A stretch of DNA of 64,000 nt. Source: Thalassomonas sp. RHCl1 (GTDB lineage Bacteria > Pseudomonadota > Gammaproteobacteria > Enterobacterales > Alteromonadaceae). The stretch spans positions 1 through 64,000 of the forward strand of contig NZ_CANDNZ010000021.1 of NCBI RefSeq assembly GCF_947387555.1, read 5' to 3'. Positions 52,272 through 61,167 of this stretch are shown one piece after another. The notes beneath the pieces are model-generated. The model was not told the origin of the DNA. It saw nothing but the letters and a program-made list of their open reading frames with translations, and searched no databases. The translations under genes and the position numbers were made by a program. Each line of letters opens with the position of its first letter. Position 1 is the first letter of the stretch.

Positions 52272-54734
52272 TTACTGGCGACAGCCGTCGGTATCAAATT
52301 CCGCTAACATAGTAGCGCCGCCGGTGGAGTTTTTCACCCGGAAATAGCCCCAATAGCTGCTGATCTGGCTGAGATCGGCAATATAGATACATTCACTGTT
52401 ACCGGAATTTTCCGAAGAGGCGTCATAGCTGCCGTCAGAAGGCCAGCCGCCGTGGCGGTAATATAAATCCAGGTTCCCCTGACCGTGGGCGATGGTGACG
52501 GCCAGGCTCTGGTGTCCGCTGATATCCGGCAGGCTCAGCCAAATATTCTGGCTTGTCCCCAAACATTCGGCTTTACCCGAGGTTAAACGCCCGCCTGTGA
52601 TGGCAGCCTGGGTTTCGCAAACACTTTCCAGCGGTGAAGACAGGCTGCTGATGGTAACTGTGGCGCTATCTGTAGCTTCAAGGCCGTCATTATCGGTCAC
52701 GGTCAGGGTGGCAGTAAATTCACCGCTGCTGGTGTAAGTATGTACGGGATCTGCATCGCTGCTGCTGGTGCCGTCGCCAAACTGCCAGTGGTAGCTGGCA
52801 ATGTTGCCGTCGGGATCATTGCTGCCGGCGCTGCTAAAGTTGACGCCCTGTCCCTGGACACCCGAATAGTCGCCGTTGGCTCGGGCTACGGGGCTTTGGC
52901 CTGCCTGATCATTGATTTCATAATAAACCTGCAGCTGAACATCTGAGTATTCGAGGAAAGGGTCAATCATGACATGGACAGTGCCGCCGCCGCTGATTTC
53001 ACAGTACTCCGCCATCTTAGGCGCGCTAAAAGGCCGGCAGTCGTAGTTATCATTGGTGGGTTTTTGCCCCTTACGCACGTAAATGTCGGGATCGCCGCTA
53101 TAACCGCCGGGGATCACCACCAGGGTTTTGCTGGCGTTGTTTGGCACATTGAATTGGTATTCTTTCGGTGTTGCCCCTTTGGCGGATTGCAGGTTTTGTT
53201 CGTCGTGTAAGAACTCACGGCTACAAGTATCACAAAGGCTTGGATCTGTAGTGCCCAATACCCTTAACCTGGCATTGCTGTACTCGGAATAGGCATCCAC
53301 CGCGGCATAATAGGTATCGCTGGCAGAAGGACTGGAGAGGGTGATGAGTTCGGCTGTTCCCGGGCTTTTAAACGAGATGTGATCTGCTATCCAGTTATCA
53401 CCATTTTTTTGCGGTTCACTGCCTTTGGAGACATACAGATCCGGGTCTTTATCGCCAAAGCCGTCCAGGTAAAAAGCCACCGCCTGGGTGCCGCTTGGAA
53501 TATCGGCAGCGAAGGTCTCTACTTCTCCCTTGTTGGCAGAAATGCCGCTGATATCGACTATGGTGCTGCCTGAGGGGATCAAGTCGGTACCCGAGCCATC
53601 CCAGGGGTGATCTGCATCACTGGTGTATTGGGATAAACCGGTGGCGATCAAATTACTGTTGCTCCATAAACTTGCCCGGGCAGGGCCGTGCAAGGCGGCG
53701 GTCATACGTTTGACTTGCTCGGCGGTAAACATGGCGTAATTGTCGGTGTAATGCATAAAGTTTTCGGTATTGGTGGTTTGCCCCATGCAGTTCAGATGAT
53801 TGTCTGCCATATCTGAGCTGCCCATTTGCGGGGTATCGCAGGTGCGATCACCTGTGACTTCACAAAAACCTGCCTGGTGTACGCTGCAGCCGTCTTCAAA
53901 GGTGTGGGGAAGGTTGAGGAAATGACCGAACTCATGGGTTAATACCGAGCGGAAGTTTTCATTGGTATTGGTGCCCAGGTAAGCACCGTTGTATACCACC
54001 CGCGCAGTATTGTTTTGAGACATAGAAACCTGGGGATACCAGGCAACGCCTGAGTTATTGGTGCTGCCGTCGTCATAGAGATCATTCATAATATAGACAT
54101 TCATATATTTGAAATTATCCCAGGCGTCGGCGGCGATTTCGCTGTTATGGCTGGAGCCGTTACCATAGCCTTTTTGCTCGCGATTGTAGCGGACAATGCC
54201 GGTTGAAGCCTGGCCGGAAGGATCTTTTTGCGCCAATACAAACTCAATATTGAGGTTTTCCCTGATCGCCTGAAATTCTGCGGCTATGGGGCCGTCCTGG
54301 GTATTGAGGCCGAGAAAATCTTCGTTGGTTTTATTGAGGGCATCAATGATTTTCTCATCCGTTAAGCAGTCGCCGCCATTATCGCAATTAAATTGCCGGC
54401 CATAAATGTGAAACACAACCGGGACGTAATAACGGCCGTCAACGGCCTGGCTGTTTTCAGTGGCCGCGACTTGGGTTTGTTGTAGCTGGTTTAATATTTC
54501 ATTACTGCGGCTTTTGCTGTCGGCGAGAAAGCGGCGGTTTTCCCGCTGGATTTGCTGCCAGCTTTGGTTGTTATTGTCGGTACCGCAAATTTGCCCACTC
54601 GCTTTACTGGTATTGGCGGCTTGATTTAGAAAGGCTAAATCTGCGGGCAGTGATGCGGTTTTCAGTGAGGCACCCGCCCAGGCGCTGCAGCACAGCAGGC
54701 TCAGGGAGAGTCCGGATATTATTTTGTTAGACAT
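52272..54734 (-). CDS. Secreted M43-like zinc metalloprotease with PKD and PPC-type C-terminal domains
   Basis: 820 residues. Signal peptide (MSNKIISGLSLSLLCCSAWA), then a catalytic domain with HEFGHFLNLPH (267-277, metzincin HExxHxxxxxH) and Met-turn NFMHYTD (about M327), plus paired cysteines, matching pappalysin/ulilysin-type M43. After about 380 come repeated PPC-like beta domains (QAVAFYLDGFGDKDPDLYVSKG; TLVVIPGGYSGDPDIYVRKG), a PKD domain (NGDYSGVQGQGVNFSSAGSNDPDGNIASYHWQFGDGTSSSDADPVHTY) and a final PPC-like module. ATG follows GGAAGATAAC. Likely a secreted protein-degrading enzyme for nutrition. Confidence 0.92.
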   Translation of the reverse strand: MSNKIISGLSLSLLCCSAWAGASLKTASLPADLAFLNQAANTSKASGQICGTDNNNQSWQQIQRENRRFLADSKSRSNEILNQLQQTQVAATENSQAVDGRYYVPVVFHIYGRQFNCDNGGDCLTDEKIIDALNKTNEDFLGLNTQDGPIAAEFQAIRENLNIEFVLAQKDPSGQASTGIVRYNREQKGYGNGSSHNSEIAADAWDNFKYMNVYIMNDLYDDGSTNNSGVAWYPQVSMSQNNTARVVYNGAYLGTNTNENFRSVLTHEFGHFLNLPHTFEDGCSVHQAGFCEVTGDRTCDTPQMGSSDMADNHLNCMGQTTNTENFMHYTDNYAMFTAEQVKRMTAALHGPARASLWSNSNLIATGLSQYTSDADHPWDGSGTDLIPSGSTIVDISGISANKGEVETFAADIPSGTQAVAFYLDGFGDKDPDLYVSKGSEPQKNGDNWIADHISFKSPGTAELITLSSPSASDTYYAAVDAYSEYSNARLRVLGTTDPSLCDTCSREFLHDEQNLQSAKGATPKEYQFNVPNNASKTLVVIPGGYSGDPDIYVRKGQKPTNDNYDCRPFSAPKMAEYCEISGGGTVHVMIDPFLEYSDVQLQVYYEINDQAGQSPVARANGDYSGVQGQGVNFSSAGSNDPDGNIASYHWQFGDGTSSSDADPVHTYTSSGEFTATLTVTDNDGLEATDSATVTISSLSSPLESVCETQAAITGGRLTSGKAECLGTSQNIWLSLPDISGHQSLAVTIAHGQGNLDLYYRHGGWPSDGSYDASSENSGNSECIYIADLSQISSYWGYFRVKNSTGGATMLAEFDTDGCRQ

Positions 54735-55080
54735 GTTATCTTCCTTTTATCTTTATTGTTTTTTTGTCCTAAAACCGGGTTTAACATTGGGGGCTTGGCA
54801 ACTAATGGATACGGGTAAGCTGGCAAGTTGATAAACCTGGCTTTTAGAATTTAGCAGGAAAATAATATATTGCATACAATATATTTAAATAAAATTTAAT
54901 CAATAAAACATAAAAGTGGATATAAATTAGCCAATGTATTGAATAATAATGATTTAATATTTTCTTGTTCGTCTGGGCGGGGTTAAAGATATTACTGGCT
55001 TATTGATAAATGTTTAAGGAGGTGTTAGATGTTAGGAAGAATGAACAGGAAGAATGAACAGGAAGCATGAACGGGTGTGA
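54735..55080. other. AT-rich intergenic region with 13-bp tandem repeat near its right end
   Basis: No gene was recognised. About 250 bp of low-GC sequence precede the metalloprotease start. The repeat at 55034-55072 is described separately. Confidence 0.4.
55034..55072. repeat. Three tandem 13-bp repeats
   Basis: AGGAAGAATGAAC is present twice and AGGAAGCATGAAC once, back to back, just outside the stop of the solute-binding protein (stop ends at 55081). Such arrays vary in copy number by slippage. No function is assigned. Confidence 0.85.
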
Positions 55081-55821
55081 TTAAGGTGTGACATATAAAC
55101 CTTTGTTCTGGATTATCTGCTTTTCTGCTTTTTCAATCAGCTGTTGTAAATCACCGTTATTTTTAAGACGTTTGATTTCTTGATCTATGACCGGGACTAA
55201 AGCCTGATGCTTTTGATAAATATAGTGATAAAGCGGTAATACGGCTAACGGCTTTTCCATGGCAATAATATTTTGATATCCCAGTCTCTTAAGTACCAGG
55301 TTACCGTCAAGGGTGTTGGTTAAGGCGACATCGACCTTGCCGCTTCTTAGTAATCTGAACATGGCTTCCGTGCTGTTTACTTCATATACCTGACTCAGCC
55401 CTGCGGTTATATTATTGGTATGTTTAACACCTCTGACTTTGACCAGTTTATAGTGTTTCAGGTCTTCTATATGCCTGATAGTGATCTGCTGTTGTTTTAA
55501 TACAAACGGCATGGTTTCCAGATAATAATAAGGGGTGGGTACTCTGATAGTGGTGCTGTTTTCATCCCCGTAGGTCCATATCCGCATAATTTCGCCATCC
55601 TTGTTGCCTGACGATGCAACATATTGGGCGCGATTGGCGGGGAGGGGGATGATGTTGATATCTATGCCCAGGTTTTTATAAATTTGAGGAAGCACGATAC
55701 GGCCAAGTTCCTGCTCAGAGAGATATTCAATTGAGGCAAACTCGTAGTTGGCGCCAACGGGGGTTTGGGCTGATACATTAAAAACCAGTAAAAAACCAAG
55801 TAAATAATACAGCTTGTACAT
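55081..55821 (-). CDS. Periplasmic solute-binding protein (SBP_bac_3-like), orphan 3
   Basis: 246 residues. Signal peptide (YKLYYLLGFLLVFNVSAQ), then a periplasmic-binding fold (YLSEQELGRIVLPQIYKNLGIDINIIPLPANRAQYVASSG; IEDLKHYKLVKVRGVKHTNN; VDVALTNTLDGNLVLKRLGYQN) ending NNGDLQQLIEKAEKQI. No permease or ATPase is adjacent. The ribosome site before ATG at 55821 is weak. With the two others in this window it points to a group of orphan binding proteins. Confidence 0.78.
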   Translation of the reverse strand: MYKLYYLLGFLLVFNVSAQTPVGANYEFASIEYLSEQELGRIVLPQIYKNLGIDINIIPLPANRAQYVASSGNKDGEIMRIWTYGDENSTTIRVPTPYYYLETMPFVLKQQQITIRHIEDLKHYKLVKVRGVKHTNNITAGLSQVYEVNSTEAMFRLLRSGKVDVALTNTLDGNLVLKRLGYQNIIAMEKPLAVLPLYHYIYQKHQALVPVIDQEIKRLKNNGDLQQLIEKAEKQIIQNKGLYVTP

Positions 55822-56144
55822 ACTAAAATACGGCTACTTGAGTTGCTACCTGAGTTGGCATACTAGCATGCTTACGCCTTTGCGCCTAATAATAGCTTGG
55901 TCAGCAGTGATGGTTATTTTCAATAGCTAGATGATGTGTAGCAGTATTGGCTTTGTAGTAAAGTCTTGAATTAATTGGATAGCTTTAACTACTGCAGGAA
56001 ATTTTTGCTAACGGAATCATAATTTTAAGTTTATTGACATAATTTGCTGTCGTTTTAAAGTAAAGACACCTAAATTAAAGTCTGTCTTAAGGGGCATGAA
56101 TAGCGGTGTCAGCCCCTTTTAGCTGAAGCAGCAGCGCTTATCGC
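55822..56144. other. Intergenic region, 323 bp
   Basis: No gene was recognised. A stem AAGGGGC (56089-56095) and GCCCCTT (56112-56118) with a T-rich 3' side on the plus strand lies near the end of the EAL-HDOD gene and could act as a weak terminator. Confidence 0.35.
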
Positions 56145-57347
56145 TCAGGTTATTAATGTCATGATAGTATCGCTCCATTTGACCGCTTGCCAGTAGTGTT
56201 TTACTAAATCTTCCTGCTGATGTTGTGATAATGCCGGTTTGAGGGCAATATTTTTCTCATATGCTTTTACGAGCAATAATACATTGTGCTCGCTGTTGTC
56301 GTTATCAAGTAAAGCCGTTTTCACATGAGGCGCCAGTTGTATTTCCTGTAAAATCGTTTCAAGCTTAGTGTTTAATACCGCATCAAGTCCTGAAAACAAG
56401 CCGACGGTAAAAGCGTCTTTAGCATTGGTGAGTTTAATGGACTTGCTGTATAACTCGCAGGTTTTTGCACGTACCAGCAAGGTGCGGAACAGCTCAAGGG
56501 GCTGCTCTGATTCCGATACCAGGGTGAGGATTTGCGCCCACTGTTTGATGATATCGACTCCCAGCATTACCACGGCTTCATGGATATTCTGGATTTCCCG
56601 TTTAAACGGATATAAGGGGCAGTTGACAATTTTTAATAATTTAAAGGTTAACCGTGGGTCGGTAGCAATAAGCTCGGCGATTTTATCGTTATCAATGTCT
56701 TCACGGCTCAGCTCAGAAATCAATTGTAAAGCCACTTGTTTGTTGGCGGCTACCTTGTTGCCGGTGATTATTTTCGGGCGTTCCAGGTAATAGCCCTGGA
56801 ACAATTCAAACCCCATTTGCTGGCAGCGGTTAAAGCAGTCTTCATCTTCGAGTTTCTCGGCGAGCAGGGTGAAATTATGGCCATTAAGGTGATTCAGGTA
56901 TTGTTCTACATCATCGAGGGACTCTGCCTGTACGTCTATTTTCAGGTAAGAAATATAGGGAAAAAGTTTTGAGTGCTGGCCATCTAATTCAAAATCATCC
57001 AGGGCAAAGGTGAAGCCTCTTTGCTTTAACTTTCTGATACAGTTGATGCTGAATTCGCTGATTTCCACTGTTTCTAAAATCTCGAATACCACGTTGGGGG
57101 GCGGGGCGGAAAAAAAACTCTCGGAAGTGAGAAAGGCTAAATCTACGTTGATAAATATCGGGCGGTTGGCCGATATTTCTTCATCCAGGGAATTCATGCA
57201 CAAGTTGGCAAGCAGCTTGGATGTTGCCTCAAAATCATTGGTTACCCCGGCGTTTTGATTATCGTCGCTTCGATATAACAACTCGAAAGCAAACAACTGG
57301 TTGTCATGATTGTAGATGGGCTGCCTGGCAAGCATACTAATATTCAC
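56145..57347 (-). CDS. EAL-HDOD signalling protein (YuxH-like), probably inactive EAL
   Basis: 400 residues. An EAL-type domain (about 1-200) starts LARQPIYNHDNQLFAFELLYRS, where the catalytic EAL is ELL, and the DDFG motif reads DDFELDG, so c-di-GMP hydrolysis is unlikely. The C-terminal HDOD domain (about 200-395) contains ISELSREDIDNDKIAELIATDPRLTFKLLKIVN and IHEAVVMLGVDIIKQWAQILTL. Such proteins affect motility and c-di-GMP signalling in Vibrio and relatives (CdgJ type). The GTG start at 57347 follows AAGGGA. It forms its own transcription unit. Confidence 0.9.
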   Translation of the reverse strand: MNISMLARQPIYNHDNQLFAFELLYRSDDNQNAGVTNDFEATSKLLANLCMNSLDEEISANRPIFINVDLAFLTSESFFSAPPPNVVFEILETVEISEFSINCIRKLKQRGFTFALDDFELDGQHSKLFPYISYLKIDVQAESLDDVEQYLNHLNGHNFTLLAEKLEDEDCFNRCQQMGFELFQGYYLERPKIITGNKVAANKQVALQLISELSREDIDNDKIAELIATDPRLTFKLLKIVNCPLYPFKREIQNIHEAVVMLGVDIIKQWAQILTLVSESEQPLELFRTLLVRAKTCELYSKSIKLTNAKDAFTVGLFSGLDAVLNTKLETILQEIQLAPHVKTALLDNDNSEHNVLLLVKAYEKNIALKPALSQHQQEDLVKHYWQAVKWSDTIMTLIT

Positions 57348-57655
57348 GATAGTCCCTTTTCCTGAATGTTACATACCTTAGAAAATTAATATTAGCTGCT
57401 TTTGTGGGAAAGCGGTAATCGCGGCTTAGCCGGACTTTTTTGCTTAAATCAACAAGGTCTCAGGTAAGTTGATTTTTTATTGCGATATGGATGGTGGTGT
57501 TTGTATCGATAACTTGGCTGAAAATTGCTTCTAGTTGGCTAATAAAAAAGCGATTTATAGACCAAGCTTAAATCGAAGTAATTCTTTAACGAAAATATAA
57601 CGCAGGTATTACATACACCTGTTAACCCACCTGAGTCAAAAAGGACGACTTGACT
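57348..57655. other. Divergent intergenic region before the trypsin-like protease, 308 bp
   Basis: Divergent promoters are expected for the EAL-HDOD gene and the protease. No clear operator or hairpin was seen. The ribosome site before the protease is AAAAAGGACGAC. Confidence 0.35.
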
Positions 57656-59761
57656 ATGTATAAATATGTTTTAGCTTTACTGGTTTTCAGTGGCGTCAGC
57701 CTGACGGCACATGCCGATACGGTGAAAAAGACTGCCGCACCCGTGGCAATTATCGCAGAGACGGTTGAACAGAAGTTTGCTTTATCGCCTCAGAAATCAC
57801 TGAGCCTTGCCGATGGCAGTGGCCGTGAATATCAGATCAAGATTCATAAAGCCGGCGCCGAGTTTATTAAAGTGCATTTTAGCCACTTTAACATTCCTGC
57901 CGGTGCTTCGGTGGCGGTGACCGATGTTGCCGGTAAAGAGCGGTATGTTTATGACGGTGTTGCCAGAAACCAGGCCACTTATGACAGCGCTGTAGAAAAC
58001 GGTGTTAACCAGTTTTCCGCGATGTCGGTTTTTGGTGATACCGCATTGGTGACCCTGACCTTGGCACCGGGCAGCAAATGGCAGGCGCATCATCAAATCA
58101 ATATTGACCGTTTCAATGCCGGGCTTAATAGCGATGATATCAATTATTTTGGCGAGCAAAGTTCATCCGGTGATATTGGTATTGAGTCAACTTGCGGCGT
58201 GAATGAGCGCCGGGATGTTGCCTGCTGGGCCGGTTCACACCCGATCGAATATGAGCGCACCCGTCCGGTGGCCCGTTTGCTGATGTCCGGCAGCGGTTTA
58301 TGTACCGGCTGGCGTGTCGGCGAAGACAACCTGATGTTTACCAACGAGCATTGTGTCGAGAACCAGAGTGTACTGAGCAATACCGAAGTCTGGTTTAATT
58401 ACCAGAAAACAAGCTGCGGCGGGTCAGATTATGCGGGTACGGTAAAAGTGACCGGTAATACTTTGCTTAAAAGCGACTATGAACTCGACTATACCCTGTT
58501 TTCCGTGAATGATTTTAATAGCATTAGCGGTTTCGGTAACTTCGGGTTGGATGTGAGAACGCCGAACTTATCGGAGCGTATTTATATTGCCCAGCACGGT
58601 TCGGGTAATCCGAAAGAGCTGGCGATAGAAAGTGATTCCAATGCCAGCGGTTTATGTGAAATAGATCTTGCCACTGCCAACGGCCGGGGTGCGGGTACAG
58701 ATACCGGTTATTTTTGTGACACTATCGGCGGCTCTTCCGGCTCGCCGGTCATTGCCGCGGCCAGCAATAAGGTGATTGCCTTGCATCACTTTGGCGGCTG
58801 TGAAAACCAGGGGGTAAGGGTTGATCGAATCTGGCCGCAAGTTTCCAGTTATTTTAACGATGTGCCGCCGCTTGGCGATAATAACAGCGGTGGTAATCAG
58901 CCGCCGGTGGCCGTGATCAACTACAGCTGTGATGCATTAGTCTGTGACTTTGACGGTACCGGCTCTGTTGATGTTGACGGCTCTATTGTTGGCTACAGCT
59001 GGTCAGTGGACGATGTTGCGGTATCAACTGCTGCCACTATGCAGCATACCTTTGCTGCAACCGGCAATTATACCGTGTCACTGCAGGTGACAGATGATGT
59101 TGGCAATCAGACGCAAAGTAATATTAGTGTGAATGTTTCTGATGGCCAGCCGGGAGAGCTGCAGTCAGGGGTACCGGTTAACGGGTTAACCGCCGCTACA
59201 AACGGTGAACTCGACTATTTTATTGATGTTCCCGCCGGTAATAACAATGTACTCATCAATATCAGCGGCGGCACGGGCGATGCCGACCTTTATGTGAAAA
59301 ACGGCAGTGCGCCGACCAAGAATGATTATGATTGTCGTCCGTACCTTAGCGGTAATAACGAGTCTTGTACGTTGGATATGACCAGTGCTGGGCGGGTGCA
59401 CATTAAAGTGATTGGCTATGCGGCATTTGACAATGTCACTATTGTTGCCACGGTCAGTACCGATATTCCCGATGATTTTCCTAAAACAGGTCTATCGGCA
59501 ACCCAGGGGAACTGGATATACGATGAATATCAGCCGCCAGGCGGGGTCAATCAGATAAATGTCACCATTTCCGGCGGCACTGGTGATGCCGACTTGTATA
59601 TTCAAAAAGGAAGTCAGCCGACCACAGGTGATTATATCTGCCGACCTTATTCAGACGGCAATAACGAGACCTGTACCGTTGAGCTTAACGGCAGTGAACC
59701 CATTCATATTGGCATCAGGGCTTATTTGACCTTTAGCGATGTCACGCTAGATGTGAACTAA
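57656..59761 (+). CDS. Secreted trypsin-like serine protease with PKD and two PPC domains
   Basis: 701 residues from ATG at 57656. Signal peptide (MYKYVLALLVFSGVSLTAHA). A propeptide-like region precedes a catalytic domain with H232 (FTNEHCVEN), D278 (LDYTLFSV) and S361 (GGSSGSPV), spaced as in S1 lysyl-endopeptidase-like proteases. A PKD domain (about 415-495) and two homologous PPC-like repeats (about 500-590 and 615-700, each with GGTGDADLYVKNGSAPT or GGTGDADLYIQKGSQPT) follow. It resembles the metalloprotease at 52-54 kb in its C-terminal modules. An in-frame TTG at 57650 is less likely. Confidence 0.92.
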   Translation: MYKYVLALLVFSGVSLTAHADTVKKTAAPVAIIAETVEQKFALSPQKSLSLADGSGREYQIKIHKAGAEFIKVHFSHFNIPAGASVAVTDVAGKERYVYDGVARNQATYDSAVENGVNQFSAMSVFGDTALVTLTLAPGSKWQAHHQINIDRFNAGLNSDDINYFGEQSSSGDIGIESTCGVNERRDVACWAGSHPIEYERTRPVARLLMSGSGLCTGWRVGEDNLMFTNEHCVENQSVLSNTEVWFNYQKTSCGGSDYAGTVKVTGNTLLKSDYELDYTLFSVNDFNSISGFGNFGLDVRTPNLSERIYIAQHGSGNPKELAIESDSNASGLCEIDLATANGRGAGTDTGYFCDTIGGSSGSPVIAAASNKVIALHHFGGCENQGVRVDRIWPQVSSYFNDVPPLGDNNSGGNQPPVAVINYSCDALVCDFDGTGSVDVDGSIVGYSWSVDDVAVSTAATMQHTFAATGNYTVSLQVTDDVGNQTQSNISVNVSDGQPGELQSGVPVNGLTAATNGELDYFIDVPAGNNNVLINISGGTGDADLYVKNGSAPTKNDYDCRPYLSGNNESCTLDMTSAGRVHIKVIGYAAFDNVTIVATVSTDIPDDFPKTGLSATQGNWIYDEYQPPGGVNQINVTISGGTGDADLYIQKGSQPTTGDYICRPYSDGNNETCTVELNGSEPIHIGIRAYLTFSDVTLDVN

Positions 59762-59849
59762 GGTGTGGTTTTATTTGTTGGCACGCTTTGAAGGAAAGCG
59801 CGATTAGTAATAGTGAATTAGCAGTAAGCGTGTGAACAAGTTGGAATAA

Positions 59850-59879
59850 AAGCTGACGATCGAAAATGGTCGTCAGCTT
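59850..59879. terminator. Strong hairpin terminator between convergent genes
   Basis: AAGCTGACGA (59850-59859) and TCGTCAGCTT (59870-59879) are exact complements with a 10-base loop, followed by CTTAGTTTGG and preceded by AATAA. It lies between the protease and the convergent elongation-factor gene and may work in both directions. Confidence 0.75.
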
Positions 59880-59905
59880 CTTAGTTTGGTTAGTTTGATG
59901 CTACA

Positions 59906-60481
59906 TTATTTAGCGTCGGCGCGGCTCATGTATTTCTGCTCGGCGGTATTCACTTTAACCTTGTCGCCGGTAGAAATGTATTCAGGTACCTGGATGATTA
60001 AACCGGTAGATAAAGTGGCCGGTTTGGTACGTGAAGTGGCAGAAGCGCCTTTAATGGATGGGTCAGTTTCAACAACTTCCAGATCAACGCTTGACGGTAA
60101 ATCAAGGCCTGCCGGTGAACCGTCTACTAAAATTACCTGGATACCCTGGGTGTTCTCATCAATAAACATCACTTCATCGGCGATGCTTTCTTTATTGAGG
60201 TTATAAGGGGTGTAGTCTTCATTGTCCATAAACACCAGCTCATCACCGTCAAGGTAAGAAAACATCGCCTGGCGACGGATTAAATCGGCCAAAGTCAGCA
60301 TCTCGCTGTCTTTAAAGGTATGGTCTACTTTTGCACCGGTCACCACATCGTACATGCGCATACGGTATAAGCTGCCACCGGCGCGACCCTGGGGTACAGA
60401 GCGCTCGATATCGCGGATAATATAAACACTATTGTTGTATTCGATTGCGGTATTCTTTTTAACTTCACTCGCCTTTGGCAT
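59906..60481 (-). CDS. yeiP: Elongation factor P-like protein EfpL (YeiP)
   Basis: 191 residues. The N-terminal tip loop reads [25 protein letters not shown], matching the YeiP/EfpL loop pattern (Arg at the tip in place of the EF-P lysine), and the C-terminus [36 protein letters not shown] matches the family. EfpL helps the ribosome pass difficult peptide motifs, with a specificity distinct from EF-P. ATG at 60481 follows AGGAAG. It is a single-gene unit convergent with the trypsin-like protease. Confidence 0.93.
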   Translation of the reverse strand: MPKASEVKKNTAIEYNNSVYIIRDIERSVPQGRAGGSLYRMRMYDVVTGAKVDHTFKDSEMLTLADLIRRQAMFSYLDGDELVFMDNEDYTPYNLNKESIADEVMFIDENTQGIQVILVDGSPAGLDLPSSVDLEVVETDPSIKGASATSRTKPATLSTGLIIQVPEYISTGDKVKVNTAEQKYMSRADAK

Positions 60482-60631
60482 GAGAAAATTCTTCCTAAAA
60501 ATTATTGTGGGAGGAAAATACCATGTCCGGGATTTTATGCAAGTGGTTAACCGGCTAAGGCTTGATTTCTGTAGAGGTTTTTATATCTATATCCAGAGTA
60601 TTAGTTGGAAACAAGTATCAAATTTGAAATA

Positions 60632-61036
60632 TTAGAGATCTTGGCTGGAATATAAACTCAAAATAGGAAACTTACTTTCACCAAAAGAGACGGTGATCGA
60701 CTGGGTTTCATTGCCCTCAAAATGTAATTTATACTCCAGCGGGCTGCGGCGCTTACCGTCGGCAAATAAGGCCATCAGGTGGTGCTGCTCCAGCATGCGG
60801 TTGCCGGAGGAGGTATTGGTCAGGGTGATCACACTCCAGCGCTCTCCCTGTTCGTTGCTCATCAGTACATAATTGATGATTTTAAAATCACTCTCTTTTG
60901 GTTTGATATCCCTGTCGTTGGGAAAAGACAAGTGCAGCTGGTTCGACAGTGAGCGGTCAACCGTTAAAGCTTCAGTGCCGTTTGCCAGGCTGGTAAATGA
61001 AAATATGGCTAACAGGGGGATAAGAGTCTTAATCAT
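60632..61036 (-). CDS. Small secreted protein of unknown function, 134 aa
   Basis: Signal peptide (MIKTLIPLLAIFSFTSLANG), then a compact beta-rich domain (LHLSFPNDRDIKPKESDFKIINYVLMSNEQGERWSVITLTNTSSGNRMLEQHHLMALFADG). No family was recognised. The ribosome site is weak. It follows EfpL on the same strand with a gap of about 150 bp, and is not obviously linked to it. Confidence 0.6.
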   Translation of the reverse strand: MIKTLIPLLAIFSFTSLANGTEALTVDRSLSNQLHLSFPNDRDIKPKESDFKIINYVLMSNEQGERWSVITLTNTSSGNRMLEQHHLMALFADGKRRSPLEYKLHFEGNETQSITVSFGESKFPILSLYSSQDL

Positions 61037-61167
61037 AATTTTTCTGGAATAATCTTAGTCTATTGTTTTTTAATAACTCATTAGCTTTAACCAGCTAATG
61101 GATGCATTTCACTCTATCACAGCCAAAATTTGAGTCATCAAATTAATTGTTCGTTTTTGTTTTTATA

